A stretch of DNA of 64,000 nt from Sphingomonas kyeonggiensis (GCF_030812785.1 NZ_JAUSTJ010000002.1:1302001-1366000), one strand, 5' to 3'; counted from the stretch's first letter, positions 24,784-35,025 are shown. The notes: a model not told the origin generated them from the sequence alone. A program made the numbers and translations.

Positions 24784-26226
24784 TCAGCAATTGGGTTGCA
24801 AGCGTCCCGCGGGCTCGGTGGTGGCCAAGGTTTCCTCCTCGACGGTGGCCGGCTCGGGCGGCACTTCAAGGACCTGCGCGCGCCAGCGGCCATGGCGATA
24901 ATAGAGCGCGGCGAACAGCAGCGAGAAGGCCGAGCCGATCGGGAAGGACAGCCATAGCGCGTCGCTGCCGAACCAGCGCTGGCCGAAGAACGCGAAGCCG
25001 AAGCGGATCGGGAAGAGCGTGAACGCGAGGATGACGAGCGGCGGCACGGTGGCGCCATTGGCGCGCACGGTGGAGAACAGCACCATGGTCGCGCCGAACA
25101 TCACGAAGGTCCAGCTGGCGAGCAGCTGGATGTGACGGGCGATCGGGATCGCCGGGCTGTCGGCGCCGACGAACAGCGCCATCACCGGGCGATCGAACAG
25201 GATGATCGCGCCGATCACGACCAGGGTGATGGCGGTGTTGAAGACCAGGCCGGAGCGGGTAATCGCGCCTACCCGCTCCCATTTCCCGGCGCCGATATTC
25301 TGCGCGGCCATGCTGGAGACAGCGACGCCGATCGCCATCGCGGGCATCTGGATATAGGTCCAGAGCTGCTGCGAGACGGCATAGGCCGCGGCGGTGTCGA
25401 CGCCCAGGCGGTTGACCAGCCCGATCATGGTGAGGCCGGCAGTGGACATAACCAGCATCTGCGCGCCCATCGGCAGACCCTTGGCGACGATGGTGCGGAC
25501 CAGCGCGCCCTCGGGGACCAGATAGCGCAGCTCGGCGCCGCGCAGGCGGATCGGCAGATCGCGCAGATAGACATAGAGCAGCAGGCCGAGCGACGAGACG
25601 ATGCCCGCGATCAGCGTGGCGGTGGCCGATCCGGCGATCCCCATGCGCGGAAACGGGCCCACGCCTTCGATCAGCAGCGGATTGAGGCCGGCATCGATGG
25701 TGACGCTCAGCACCATGAACCAGAGCGGGGTGATCGAATCGCCGGTGCCGCGCAGGCTCATCTGGATCAGCACGCCGAGCATGCTGAACGGCAAGCCGAG
25801 GAAGATGACGCGGAGATAGGCAAGTGCCATGCCCTGCGCCTCGCCGGGCGTCGCGAGCAGGCGGAGGATTTGCGGGGCGAACAGCCAGCCCAGGATCGCG
25901 ATCAGCACCGCGCCGCCCATCACCAGCCCGATCGCCGAGCCGAAGGCGCGCCGCGCCGCCTCGACGTCGCGCCGGCCCATCGACTGGCCGATCAGGATGG
26001 TCGCGGCCATGCCGAAGCCGAACACCGCCGAGAACATCAGGAACATGATGATGTTGGCGTTCGAGGTCGCCGCCAGCGCCTGCTCGCCCAGGAAACGCCC
26101 GACCCAGATCGAGTTGATCGAGCCGTTCAGCGACTGGAGGATGTTCGAGCCGAGCGTGGGCAGCGCGAACAGCAGGAGCGTCCTGCCGATCGGGCCCTGA
26201 GTGAGGTCGTGGCGCGGTGCTGGCAT
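24784..26226 (-). CDS. MATE family efflux transporter
   Basis: A 480-aa inner-membrane protein with about twelve helices in two homologous halves, opening LTQGPIGRTLLLFALPTLGS, the usual MATE start. The family exports cationic drugs and metabolites using a Na+ or H+ gradient. Polar residues within helix 1-2 and the repeat at the second half (ITRSGLVFNTAITLVVIG) fit the NorM/DinF-type fold. It is upstream of hemB on the same strand with an 18-base gap; no regulator is adjacent, so the substrate is open. Confidence 0.92.
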   Translation of the reverse strand: MPAPRHDLTQGPIGRTLLLFALPTLGSNILQSLNGSINSIWVGRFLGEQALAATSNANIIMFLMFSAVFGFGMAATILIGQSMGRRDVEAARRAFGSAIGLVMGGAVLIAILGWLFAPQILRLLATPGEAQGMALAYLRVIFLGLPFSMLGVLIQMSLRGTGDSITPLWFMVLSVTIDAGLNPLLIEGVGPFPRMGIAGSATATLIAGIVSSLGLLLYVYLRDLPIRLRGAELRYLVPEGALVRTIVAKGLPMGAQMLVMSTAGLTMIGLVNRLGVDTAAAYAVSQQLWTYIQMPAMAIGVAVSSMAAQNIGAGKWERVGAITRSGLVFNTAITLVVIGAIILFDRPVMALFVGADSPAIPIARHIQLLASWTFVMFGATMVLFSTVRANGATVPPLVILAFTLFPIRFGFAFFGQRWFGSDALWLSFPIGSAFSLLFAALYYRHGRWRAQVLEVPPEPATVEEETLATTEPAGRLQPNC

Positions 26227-26270
26227 GCGGGCTAGACCCCTCCCCCTTAGGGTTTGTTCCTCACACTTAC

Positions 26271-26379
26271 GTCATCCCCGCGAAAGCGGGGACCCATCTC
26301 CGGGAGAAGCCAAAGGTACAACAGCGGTTGTACGGCGCTGCTCGTGCAGGAGATGGGCCCCCGCTTTCGCGGGGGTGAC
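26271..26379. repeat. 30-base imperfect inverted repeat, GTCATCCCCGCGAAAG type
   Basis: Arms at 26271-26300 and 26350-26379 pair with a few mismatches around a 49-base spacer. The right arm ends 2 bases before the valS stop codon, so in the valS transcript it can form the first structure after the gene and may act as its terminator or 3' stabiliser. Confidence 0.85.
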
Positions 26380-26381
26380 GG

Positions 26382-29261
26382 TTATCCCAGCCGCGCCAGT
26401 GCCGCACTCAGCCGCTCGGCCTCGGCGGCCTTTTCGGCATGGTCGGCACGGGCCTTCTCGACGGCCTCGGGCTTGGCCTTTTCGACGAAGCTCGGGTTGT
26501 TCAGGCGGCCGGCAAGGCCGTCGCGCTCCTTCTCGGCCGCGGCGATCGCCTTGGCGAGGCGGGTCTTCTCGGCCTCGAGGTCAACAACGCCGGAGAGCGG
26601 AGCGTAGGCTGTCATTCCCTCCACGCTGATTGCCATCGATCCCGATGCGAGATCATCTCGGATGGCTTGTTCATCGACAGAGTTCACGAGATAGGTTGGT
26701 TTGACCTTTGCCAGGCGCTCAATCACCGCTGCATTGCGTGCGAGACGACCGCGAACCTCCAGACCGAGGGTCGCGTCTTCCACATAAAGAATTAGCAGGG
26801 TCCCTGGCGGAATATTCAGCTCGGTGCGCGCGGCACGGATCTCGCTGACCAGCCGGATCAGCCAGTCGATCTCCTGCGCGGCCGAAGGATCGAGCGCGCG
26901 GGCATCAGCCATCGGCCATTTGGCGACGATCAGCTCATAGTCGCGCGGGCCCATCTTCGACCACAACTCTTCGGTGATGAAGGGCATGAAGGGATGGAGC
27001 ATGACCAGGATCTGGTCGAGCACCCAGCCGGCAACGGCCCGGGTCTCCTTGGCACCCTCGGCTCCCTCGCCCTGCAGCACAGGCTTGATCAGCTCGAGAT
27101 ACCAGTCGCAGAAACGGCTCCAGGTGAACTGGTAGATCGTGTTCGCCGCCTCGTCGAAGCGCAGATCGGCCAGCGCAAGGTCGAGCGCTTGCACGGTCGC
27201 AACCGTTTCGGCGATGATCCAGCGGTTGACCGCGAGCGTCGCCTCGGGTGCCTCGATCGTCGTCGAGGCCGAGATGCCGTTCGACTGAGCGAAGCGCGCG
27301 GCGTTCCACAGCTTGGTCGCGAAGTTGCGATAGCCCTCGATCCGGCGCTCATCCATCTTGATGTCGCGGCCCTGACTTTCCATCGCCGCCATGAAGAAGC
27401 GCAGTGCATCGGCGCCGTAACTGTCGATCAGCCCGAGCGGATTGACGACATTGCCCTTGGACTTGGACATCTTCTGCCCATCCGCCGCGCGGACCAAGCC
27501 GTGGAGGTACAAAGTCTTGAAGGGCACCGCCTTCATGAACTGCAGGCCCTGCATCATCATGCGGGCATCCCAGAAGAACAGGATGTCGAAGCCCGAGATC
27601 AGCACGTCGTTCGGATAGCGCCCGCCGAGCGTGAGATCGGGGTTCTCCGGCCAGCCCATCGTCGCGAAGGGCCAGAGGGCGGAGGAGAACCAGGTATCGA
27701 GGACGTCACTGTCCTGCCAAAGGCCGAAATCACCCGCATTGGTGATCTCCCACGCATCCTCTTCTGATGAGCCCACGCGAACATTCAGCCCAACCGGGCT
27801 CTCGAAGCCGGCTTGGGCGTAATATGCCCTCGCAAGCGTGATTGCCTGCTCCTCAGTTTCCGCCACGAAGACTGCGGGGACATCGGCTCGATTGAAAGCG
27901 CCCTTCAATGAAGGCTGGTTGATCGATACACTAGTTTCATCATCGGACACCTTCGGCCCGAACCAGGCCGGAATCCGATGCCCCCACCAGAGCTGGCGCG
28001 AGACACACCAGGGCTGGATGTTCTCCATCCAGTTGAAATAGGTCTTTTCCCAGCTCTTCGGGACGATCTTGGTCGCGCCCGAGCGGACTGCCTCGATCGC
28101 CGGCTTGGCGAGCGTCGCGGCGTCGACATACCATTGATCGGTCAGCCAGGGCTCGATCACGTCGCCCGAGCGGTCGCCGAACGGGGTCGCGATCGTGCGC
28201 GGCTCGGCGTCATGCTCCTCGCCGTCCTTGTCGACATGCGGGATCAGGAAGCCTTCTTCCTTCAGCCGCGCGACGACGAGCTTGCGCGCCTCGAACCGGT
28301 CGATGCCGAGCAGGTCTTCGGGGATAAGACCATCCGAGGTCTGGGTGATGCGGGCCTTGGCGTCGAGCATGTTGAGCATGTCGCGCGCCTCGATCCCGGC
28401 GCGGCGGCCGACCTCGAAGTCGTTGAAGTCATGCCCCGGCGTGATCTTCACCGCGCCCGAGCCGAGCTCGGGATCGGCATGCTCGTCGGTGACGATCGGG
28501 ATCAGGCGGCCGGTGATCGGCAGCTTGACCATCTTGCCGACCAGCGCGGTGTAGCGCGCATCCTCGGCGTTCACCGCCACCGCCATGTCGGCGAGCATCG
28601 TCTCGGGCCGCGTGGTCGCGACCTCGATGAAGCCCGAGCCGTCGGCGAGCGGGTATTTCAGGTGCCAGAAGCTGCCCTTGACCTCCCTGGTCTCGACCTC
28701 GAGGTCGCTGATCGCGGTGCCGAGGCCCGGATCCCAGTTCACCAGCCGCTTGTCGCGGTAGAGCAGGCCCTGCTTGTGCAGTTCGACGAAGACCTTGAGG
28801 ACGGCCTTGGAGAAGCCTTCGTCCATGGTGAAGCGCTCATCGGACCAGTCCATGGAGCAGCCGAGGCGGCGGAGCTGCTGTGTGATCTCGCCGCCGCTCT
28901 CTTCCTTCCACTCCCAGACCTTGGCGACGAACTCCTCGCGCGTGAAGTCGGTGCGCTTCTGCTGCTTGAGGTTCATCTGGCGCTCGACGACCATTTGGGT
29001 CGCGATGCCGGCATGGTCGGTACCGACCACCCAGCGCGCGTCCTTGCCTTTCAGCCGCGCGTGGCGGACCAGGATGTCCTGCAGCGTGTTGTCGAGCGCA
29101 TGGCCGATATGCAGGCTGCCCGTCACGTTGGGCGGCGGGTTGACCAGCGTCCAGGGATCGGCGCCGTCGCGCTCGGGACGGAACAGGCCGTTTGCCTCCC
29201 AATGCTGATACCAGCGGGATTCGAGTTCGGCGGGGTCGAAGGTCTTGGGGAGTTCGCTCAT
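26382..29261 (-). CDS. valS: Valine--tRNA ligase
   Basis: Class I synthetase charging tRNA-Val. The 959-aa protein has [18 protein letters not shown] (HIGH motif) and [12 protein letters not shown] (KMSKS), the editing domain between them, the anticodon-binding domain, and a C-terminal coiled coil ([20 protein letters not shown]). It starts [20 protein letters not shown]. Two stretches, near 27715-27960 and 26640-26800, have lower GC and less typical codons than the rest; the first encodes extra residues ([17 protein letters not shown] and following) near [13 protein letters not shown]. The frame is intact. Confidence 0.97.
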   Translation of the reverse strand: MSELPKTFDPAELESRWYQHWEANGLFRPERDGADPWTLVNPPPNVTGSLHIGHALDNTLQDILVRHARLKGKDARWVVGTDHAGIATQMVVERQMNLKQQKRTDFTREEFVAKVWEWKEESGGEITQQLRRLGCSMDWSDERFTMDEGFSKAVLKVFVELHKQGLLYRDKRLVNWDPGLGTAISDLEVETREVKGSFWHLKYPLADGSGFIEVATTRPETMLADMAVAVNAEDARYTALVGKMVKLPITGRLIPIVTDEHADPELGSGAVKITPGHDFNDFEVGRRAGIEARDMLNMLDAKARITQTSDGLIPEDLLGIDRFEARKLVVARLKEEGFLIPHVDKDGEEHDAEPRTIATPFGDRSGDVIEPWLTDQWYVDAATLAKPAIEAVRSGATKIVPKSWEKTYFNWMENIQPWCVSRQLWWGHRIPAWFGPKVSDDETSVSINQPSLKGAFNRADVPAVFVAETEEQAITLARAYYAQAGFESPVGLNVRVGSSEEDAWEITNAGDFGLWQDSDVLDTWFSSALWPFATMGWPENPDLTLGGRYPNDVLISGFDILFFWDARMMMQGLQFMKAVPFKTLYLHGLVRAADGQKMSKSKGNVVNPLGLIDSYGADALRFFMAAMESQGRDIKMDERRIEGYRNFATKLWNAARFAQSNGISASTTIEAPEATLAVNRWIIAETVATVQALDLALADLRFDEAANTIYQFTWSRFCDWYLELIKPVLQGEGAEGAKETRAVAGWVLDQILVMLHPFMPFITEELWSKMGPRDYELIVAKWPMADARALDPSAAQEIDWLIRLVSEIRAARTELNIPPGTLLILYVEDATLGLEVRGRLARNAAVIERLAKVKPTYLVNSVDEQAIRDDLASGSMAISVEGMTAYAPLSGVVDLEAEKTRLAKAIAAAEKERDGLAGRLNNPSFVEKAKPEAVEKARADHAEKAAEAERLSAALARLG

Positions 29262-29368
29262 GATCGAGCGGCTTTAGCGGCGAGCCGGGCTCCGGGTCGA
29301 TACAAAACTCGCAGATAATGCGGGTTGTTGATACAAATGCGTAACGACCACGCCGAGGGAGAGAGGCG

Positions 29369-29794
29369 ATGATGCGTCTGGAAATGACCGTGCTGCTTTG
29401 GGGCTGCCTGTTGGCGCTGGTGCACATCTTCGGCGCCGCGCAGGTGAAGACACGGCAATATGGGCCGAAATGGAATATGGGCGCCCGCGACGAGGATCTG
29501 CCGCCGCCCAACCCGATCGTCGGTCGCTGGGTTCGTGCCCAGGCCAATTTCTTCGAGACCTTCCCGCTGGCGATCGTGGCGGTGGTCGCGCTGAGCGTCA
29601 CCGGCACCCAGACCTTCTGGACCCAGCTCGGCGCGCTGCTCTGGCTGGGCGGGCGGATCGTCTATCTGCCGCTTTATGCCGCTGGCGTGCCGGTGGTGCG
29701 GACCATCGTGTTCCTGATCAGCCTGGCCGGCATCCTGATGATGCTGTGGCCGTCACTGGCGCTGGGCGTGGGCGCCAACACCCTGTTCGGCTGA
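29369..29794 (+). CDS. MAPEG family membrane protein
   Basis: A 141-aa protein with four hydrophobic helices, MRLEMTVLLWGCLLALVHIF at the start, and the family segment RAQANFFETFPLAIVAVVAL. MAPEG proteins include microsomal glutathione S-transferase and related eicosanoid enzymes; bacterial members are mostly of unknown substrate. The start has GAGGGAGAGAGGCG just upstream; two adjacent ATG codons (29369, 29372) are possible. It is divergent from valS. Confidence 0.88.
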   Translation: MMRLEMTVLLWGCLLALVHIFGAAQVKTRQYGPKWNMGARDEDLPPPNPIVGRWVRAQANFFETFPLAIVAVVALSVTGTQTFWTQLGALLWLGGRIVYLPLYAAGVPVVRTIVFLISLAGILMMLWPSLALGVGANTLFG

Positions 29795-29801
29795 GCCGTT
29801 C

Positions 29802-29834
29802 GGCCGTCACCCTGCCCTTCGCGGGGTGACGGCC
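29802..29834. terminator. Hairpin between convergent MAPEG and S9 peptidase genes
   Basis: A perfect 11-bp stem, GGCCGTCACCC with GGGTGACGGCC, and an 11-base loop lie between the two stops. There is no clear T run, so termination is inferred from position. The arm core GTCACCC also resembles the repeat family at 39174. Confidence 0.6.
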
Positions 29835-29841
29835 AGGAGTG

Positions 29842-31887
29842 TTACTTCGCCGGCGGCGCGTACTGGTTCAGCCAGCCGAGCACCGTGCCATACCACTGCA
29901 TCGAGTTCTTCGGCTTGAGCACCCAGTGGTTCTCGTCCGGGAAGACCAGCAGCTTGGACGGGATGTCCTTGCGCTGCAGCGCGGTGAACGCCGCCAGCCC
30001 TTGCGTGTAGGGAATGCGGAAGTCCTTCTCGCTGGTGATCACCAGCTGCGGAGTCTTCCACTTGTCGACATGGTTGACCGGGTTCCACTTCTCGAACGCG
30101 GCGGGGTCCTCGAAATAGGCCTTGCCGCCATGTTCCCACTCGTCGAACCACAGCTCCTCGGTCTCATAGGCCATGGCGCGGGCGTCGAACACGCCGTCAT
30201 GCTGGACGATGCACTTGAACCGGTCCGGCCACAGCCCTTCGATCCAGTTCATCATGTAGCCGCCATAGGAGGCGCCGAGCGCGCAGGCATTGTCGGCGTC
30301 GAGATACGCGAACTTGGTCGTCGCCGCGGCTAAGCCCTTTTGCAGGTCCTCCAGCGGCCAGCCGCCCCAATTGTTGCGGATCGCATCGGTGAAGGCCTGG
30401 CCGTACCCGGTCGAGCCGTGGAAATCGACCGCGACCACCGCATAGCCGGCGCCGGCGAACACCGCCGGGTTCCAGCGATAGGACCAGCTATTGTTGCTCG
30501 AACCCTGCGGGCCGCCATGGACGATGAAGGCGATCGGCGCCTTCTTGCCCTCGGCGAGGCTGGCCGGCTTCACCGAATAGCCCCAGACCGTGTCGCTGTT
30601 CGCGCCCGTGAAGCTGAACCGCTCGACCTTGGGCAGGTCGATGCCGGCGAGCTTCTCGGCGTTGACCGCGGTGAGTTGGGTGCTGACCTTACCCTTGAGC
30701 TGGTAGAAGTCGTCGGGCGCGGTGAGGCTGTTCATCGAATAGACGATGCCCGCCTTGGTCGGCACCACGGAGGTGACGTTGCCGAGCTGGGTCAGGCGGG
30801 TGACCTTGCCGGTCTTGGGATCGACCGACCATATCGGGTTCTCCTGCGTGTCCTCGGCGGTGACGTAGATCGTCTTCGAGTCGGGCGACCAGGCAATCGA
30901 GCCGACCGAACGGTCCCAGGCCTGGGTCAGCGCCTTCACTTCGCCGGTGGCGAGGTTGCGCAGTTGGAGGACCTGACGATCGGCCTCATAGGTGGCGCGG
31001 GCCATCGAGAAATAGGCGAGCCACTTGCCGTCGGGCGAGACGGTGGGGAGATTGTCCATCCCCTCGTTCGCCTTGGTCAGGTTGACCGGCGCGGCGCTGC
31101 CGTCCGCCGGCGCCGCGAAAATGTCGAGATTGGTCGACTTGGACTCGATCCGGCCGGCTTCGCGCAGCGCGAAATAGACGGTCTTGCTGTCCGCGCTCCA
31201 CGACAGCTCCTCGCCGCCGCCGAACGGCTTGGAGGGGGTGTCGCCGATCAGCGTGCCGACGATCGGGGTGCCGTTGCCGGTGGCACCGTTCGCGCCGAAG
31301 GGCAGCACGAACAGCTGCGATCGATCGCCGTTGCTCCACGTATCCCAGTGGCGAACGAACAGCTGCTCATAGGTGCGGCCGGAGCCGGCATTCGGGTCCT
31401 TCTTGATCATCGGCAGCTCGAGGCTGGGCGCGCCGGGCTTGCGATCGGCCCAGACGAGCAGTTTCGAGCCGTCCGGCGAGACCTTGAAGCCGCTGAACCC
31501 GCCCGGGATATGGGTGAGCTGGGTCGGCGTGCCGCCGGTGACCGCGACGCCCCACACGGCATCGTCGCCGCCCTTGTCCGACTGGAACCAGACGGTCTTG
31601 CCGTCAGCAGAGAATTGCGGGCTGGTCTCGTTGACGTCGGCTTCTGCCACGAGCTTCTCGGGCTTGGCGCCCTTCACCGTCAGGTCGAGCCGCCACAGGT
31701 CGTAGCGGCCGCGATTGGCGGCGAGATCGGTCTCGCGCTGCTGCCAGACGAGCCAGTGGCCGTCGGGCGACACCGCCGGCGCACCGACGCGCGACAGGGT
31801 GGCGACGTCCTGGATGGTTAGGTCACGCGCCAGCGCGGGCGCAGCGGCGGAAGCGAGCGCGACGCCCGCGAGCAGGATGTGCTTCAT
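29842..31887 (-). CDS. Exported S9 family prolyl oligopeptidase-type peptidase
   Basis: A 681-aa periplasmic peptidase. The signal peptide MKHILLAGVALASAAAPALA ends near residue 20. A WD40-like beta-propeller (residues ~30-400) repeats the SPDGKWLAYFS / SPDSKTIYVTAED type of blade. The C-terminal alpha/beta hydrolase domain has the nucleophile elbow GASYGGYMM, an Asp in EKDFRIPYTQG and the His in DENHWVLKP. The family (DPP/acylaminoacyl peptidase-like) cleaves oligopeptides, often at Pro. The start at 31887 was chosen for the signal peptide; the upstream frame extension has none. Confidence 0.93.
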   Translation of the reverse strand: MKHILLAGVALASAAAPALARDLTIQDVATLSRVGAPAVSPDGHWLVWQQRETDLAANRGRYDLWRLDLTVKGAKPEKLVAEADVNETSPQFSADGKTVWFQSDKGGDDAVWGVAVTGGTPTQLTHIPGGFSGFKVSPDGSKLLVWADRKPGAPSLELPMIKKDPNAGSGRTYEQLFVRHWDTWSNGDRSQLFVLPFGANGATGNGTPIVGTLIGDTPSKPFGGGEELSWSADSKTVYFALREAGRIESKSTNLDIFAAPADGSAAPVNLTKANEGMDNLPTVSPDGKWLAYFSMARATYEADRQVLQLRNLATGEVKALTQAWDRSVGSIAWSPDSKTIYVTAEDTQENPIWSVDPKTGKVTRLTQLGNVTSVVPTKAGIVYSMNSLTAPDDFYQLKGKVSTQLTAVNAEKLAGIDLPKVERFSFTGANSDTVWGYSVKPASLAEGKKAPIAFIVHGGPQGSSNNSWSYRWNPAVFAGAGYAVVAVDFHGSTGYGQAFTDAIRNNWGGWPLEDLQKGLAAATTKFAYLDADNACALGASYGGYMMNWIEGLWPDRFKCIVQHDGVFDARAMAYETEELWFDEWEHGGKAYFEDPAAFEKWNPVNHVDKWKTPQLVITSEKDFRIPYTQGLAAFTALQRKDIPSKLLVFPDENHWVLKPKNSMQWYGTVLGWLNQYAPPAK

Positions 31888-31948
31888 GGGGCCGGACGAT
31901 AGCCGGAAGGTTGCGGGCGTTACAATCGGTCGCGCGCAACAAAATATC

Positions 31949-32026
31949 GTCATCCCGGCGAAAGCCGGGATCTCAGGCGATGGCGGGAAAAGAGCCTCAC
32001 GAGATCCCGGCTTTCGCCGGGATGAC
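31949..32026. repeat. Perfect 26-base inverted repeat, GTCATCCCGGCGAAAG type
   Basis: Arms 31949-31974 and 32001-32026 are exact reverse complements around a 26-base spacer. It lies between the S9 peptidase start and the popZ stop, both read leftward, so it may act as the popZ terminator. Confidence 0.9.
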
Positions 32027-32046
32027 GGATATGCGGTGGGCTTGGC

Positions 32047-32565
32047 TTACTGCCGCCCGGTGATCCGCGAGATTTCCTTCGCGACCATGTCTTCCACCAG
32101 ACGCGGCAGGTTGGCGTCGAGCCAGTCGCGCAGCATCGGCTTGAGCATCTCGCGGACCATGCCCTCGAGCGTGTCCGATCCGGTGACCTCGGGCTTCACC
32201 ACCATGCGCGAGAGCGCCTCAAGCGGCCCGCGGGTCGCCTGGACGGCGCTTTCCGAGACGATGGGTTCGGCCGGTGCTTCGGCTGCGGGCGAGGCAGCAG
32301 CGGCGCGCGCCGGCTTGGCGGGCGCCTCGGGCTGCGAGGGGGAACCCATCGACATCGGCGTCGGCGTCTCCACTCTGTCTTCGTCGACCGGCTGGCTCAG
32401 CTCGAGAATCTCGTCGACCGTGGCGGGCTTGTCCGCCACGGTGGTCGCAGACCGTCCGCCGCGGCGCGCACGCGTCGCGATGGCAGCATCGCCCTCCTCG
32501 GCGATGATGCGCTTGATGGAGGAGAGGATCTCCTCCATCGACGGCTCGCTACTGATGTCCCCCAT
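32047..32565 (-). CDS. popZ: DUF2497 family polar organising protein, PopZ-like
   Basis: A 172-aa protein with the two conserved ends of the PopZ/DUF2497 family: N-terminal SMEEILSSIKRIIAEEGD and C-terminal MLKPMLRDWLDANLPRLVED followed by MVAKEISRI. The middle is Pro/Ala/Glu-rich and probably disordered. In Caulobacter, PopZ forms a polar hub anchoring the chromosome via ParB. The ATG at 32565 is used; a TTG directly before it is possible. It is downstream of tolC and pcm on the same strand, a neighbourhood I know from related alphaproteobacteria with valS next; here an S9 peptidase and MAPEG lie in between. Confidence 0.88.
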   Translation of the reverse strand: MGDISSEPSMEEILSSIKRIIAEEGDAAIATRARRGGRSATTVADKPATVDEILELSQPVDEDRVETPTPMSMGSPSQPEAPAKPARAAAASPAAEAPAEPIVSESAVQATRGPLEALSRMVVKPEVTGSDTLEGMVREMLKPMLRDWLDANLPRLVEDMVAKEISRITGRQ

Positions 32566-32601
32566 CAACCGGCTACTCCAAAAAGCCCCGGAGGCGGGTA
32601 A

Positions 32602-34206
32602 TCACGGCTTTTTACGGTTAATGTCAACCGGTCGCGTGGTGTCATTGCGCTGAAGCACCGGATCGAGCGAGGTGGCGGTGACGTCGGGCGTCTGCACCGG
32701 CGTCTGGTTGGTACGGGTTCCCACCGCCTGCGGCTCGGGATCGTCGTTGCGATCCGACCAGCGATTCTTCACGCGCTTGTAGTTGATCTCGGGGTCGTAG
32801 AGCGGCCCGCCGTCAAGGTTAAGGTCGCGCGCCTCGGCCCGGCCCATCGCCGCCAGCAGCTGGAAGCCGGCGACATAGGCGTCGCGTTCCGCCGTGACAT
32901 AATTGACCTGGCTGTTGAGCAGCTCCTGCTCCGCATTCAGGATGTCGAGGATGGTGCGGGTGCCGACGCTGTTTTCCGCGCGGACACCTTCGAGGCTGAG
33001 CTTGTTGGCATCGACTGCGACGCGGGTCGATTCGATCACCCGTAGCGAGGACTGGTAATTGGCATAGGCCGAGCGGACCTGGGCGATCACCCCGCGCTCG
33101 GTGAGCGTGACGGTCTCCAGCGCCGCGGCACGGCGTGCCTGGGCCTGGCGGACCTGTGCTGCCGGACGGCCGCCCTGGAAAACGGGCAGCGTGACCTGAG
33201 CGCCGACCGTGTTGGCGATGCCGTTTGCATTGATCCCGCCCAGCGTGTGGGCCTGGTCGCTCAGCGAGCCCAGATAGTTATAGTAGCTGGTGCCGGCGGT
33301 GAGGGCCACCTGCGGCGAGCGCGTCGCCTGGGCGGCCTTGATGTCGAACGCGGTGGCGTCGCGCTGCTTCTGCGCGGCCTCGAGATCGGGGTTGCTGGCG
33401 ATCGCCGCCTGCTCCGCGTCCTGCACGTCGCCCGGCAGGTTGGGCAGCGCTGGCGGCTGGGCGAGCACGCCCGGCGGAGTACCGATGATGCGGATATAGT
33501 TTTCGCGCGAGCCGATCAGACCGGCCTCTGCGGTGCGGAGCTGGCTCTGGGCGAGCGCGAGACGCGCTTCCGACTGGGCGACGTCGGTGCGGGTCAGATC
33601 GCCGACCTCGAACCGGTCGCGAGTCGCCTGCAGGTTGACCTCGAGCACGTGGACGTTCTGCTGGTTCAGGCGGACGATCGCCTCAAAGCGCAGCACGTCG
33701 ACATAGGAAGTCACCGCGTCGGTGAAGAGCTGGGCCTCGGAGCCGCGCAGGCTCGCCTGGCCGGCATCGACGCGAGTCTCCGCCGCACGCACCGAATTGC
33801 GCACCGCGCCGCCCGAATAGACCGGCACCGACAGGTTGAGGCCAAGCCGGCCCTGGCGGGTCGGCCCCGCAAGCGGGCCCGACTGCGCGTCGCTGTCATA
33901 GATGCTGTCGCTTAGCGAACCGGTGCCGTTCACCCCGGGACGGCCCGCCGCACGGGCGATCGGCACATTCTCGTCATTGGCGCGCTGGGTGGCGCGGTCC
34001 GACTGGAGACCCGGATTGGTGTTGTAGGCCTGAACCAGTGCGTCGCGCAGCGTCGTCGTCGGTTGTGCGGCTTCGGCCGGCGCGGCGGTGCCGACTTCGA
34101 CGCGCACCGGCGTGTCGGTGCCCGACCGCGTCGTCGTGGTCTGCGCAGCGGCAGGCACGGCGATCGCGATGAAGCTGGCGCCCAGGAACAGAGAGGAAAT
34201 TCGCAT
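32602..34206 (-). CDS. tolC: TolC family outer-membrane channel
   Basis: A 534-aa outer-membrane efflux channel. The signal peptide is MRISSLFLGASFIAIAVPAAA. Two repeats of the OEP fold follow, with TTLRDALVQAYNTNPGLQSD and GTRTILDILNAEQELLNSQVNY as typical segments; long helical stretches build the periplasmic tunnel. The C-terminal ~60 residues are polar and probably disordered. It couples to type I secretion or RND/MFS pumps, none of which is in this window. It follows pcm by 15 bases. Confidence 0.95.
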   Translation of the reverse strand: MRISSLFLGASFIAIAVPAAAQTTTTRSGTDTPVRVEVGTAAPAEAAQPTTTLRDALVQAYNTNPGLQSDRATQRANDENVPIARAAGRPGVNGTGSLSDSIYDSDAQSGPLAGPTRQGRLGLNLSVPVYSGGAVRNSVRAAETRVDAGQASLRGSEAQLFTDAVTSYVDVLRFEAIVRLNQQNVHVLEVNLQATRDRFEVGDLTRTDVAQSEARLALAQSQLRTAEAGLIGSRENYIRIIGTPPGVLAQPPALPNLPGDVQDAEQAAIASNPDLEAAQKQRDATAFDIKAAQATRSPQVALTAGTSYYNYLGSLSDQAHTLGGINANGIANTVGAQVTLPVFQGGRPAAQVRQAQARRAAALETVTLTERGVIAQVRSAYANYQSSLRVIESTRVAVDANKLSLEGVRAENSVGTRTILDILNAEQELLNSQVNYVTAERDAYVAGFQLLAAMGRAEARDLNLDGGPLYDPEINYKRVKNRWSDRNDDPEPQAVGTRTNQTPVQTPDVTATSLDPVLQRNDTTRPVDINRKKP

Positions 34207-34221
34207 GAGCCTCTTTCAGAA

Positions 34222-34905
34222 TCAGAATTGAAAGGTTCGTAGGCGCTCGAAACCAGGAAGAATTGCACATTCGATATCGGCGAAATCGGCGAGGCCGAAG
34301 CCGCCTTCGGTACGGCGGCCCGACGCAAGGCGCGTCACGCCGCGATCGACGATGCCGGTCACCACGCGCCCTTCGGGCTTGAGCTGATCGAGCAACGTGG
34401 TGGGAAGCTCCTCGACCGCACCGTCGACGACGATCAGGTCATAGGGGCCTTCCGGGGCATGGCCGGCGGCGAGCGGCCCTTCGACCGGCTCGACATTGGC
34501 ATAGGGGGCGAGCGTGGTACGGGAGAGCGCGGCGAGCGTAGGCTCCTCCTCGAGCGCGACCACTGCATTGGCGAGGCCGGCGAGCAGCGCCGCGGCATAG
34601 CCGCCGGCGGCACCGATCAGCAGCACCTTGTCGGTGGGGCGGACATCGGCGGCCGTCAGCAGCCGGCCCGTGGCGAGCGGCAGATTGTGGCTGCGGCCAC
34701 CGGCAAGCGGCAGCAGCGTGTCGCGATAGGCGATCGCGCGGTGCGCCTCGGGAAGGAAGTCCTCGCGCGGCACGCGGGCCATCGCTTCCACCACGCGCGT
34801 GTCGTTCACGGCGTTGGTGCGCAGCTGGCTGGCGACCATCGCATGGCGCATCGTTTCGAAGCGGTTCGCCTCGGCAGGCGCGGAATCTACCGTAAGAGCC
34901 ATCAT
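34222..34905 (-). CDS. pcm: Protein-L-isoaspartate O-methyltransferase family protein
   Basis: A 227-aa SAM methyltransferase. Family features are MVASQLRTNAVNDTRVVEAM, VPREDFLPEAHRAIAYRDT, the SAM loop VLLIGAAGGYAAALLA (GAAGGY instead of the common GTGSGY), and IVVDGAVEELP. Pcm repairs isoaspartyl residues in aged proteins; several alphaproteobacterial members like this one are shorter in the active-site consensus, so repair activity is probable but not certain. Two adjacent ATG codons at 34905 and 34902 could start it. It begins the pcm-tolC-popZ row. Confidence 0.9.
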   Translation of the reverse strand: MMALTVDSAPAEANRFETMRHAMVASQLRTNAVNDTRVVEAMARVPREDFLPEAHRAIAYRDTLLPLAGGRSHNLPLATGRLLTAADVRPTDKVLLIGAAGGYAAALLAGLANAVVALEEEPTLAALSRTTLAPYANVEPVEGPLAAGHAPEGPYDLIVVDGAVEELPTTLLDQLKPEGRVVTGIVDRGVTRLASGRRTEGGFGLADFADIECAILPGFERLRTFQF

Positions 34906-35025
34906 TACCCCGGCTATCTGGCACAACCGTGTTAGTTGCGCAATACACTGTTTATGTAGGGCGGCTTGTATCCCCTTCGCAACGCTTCGCCAAGCAAGGT
35001 GCGCAGCTATTTTTGCACTGCAATG

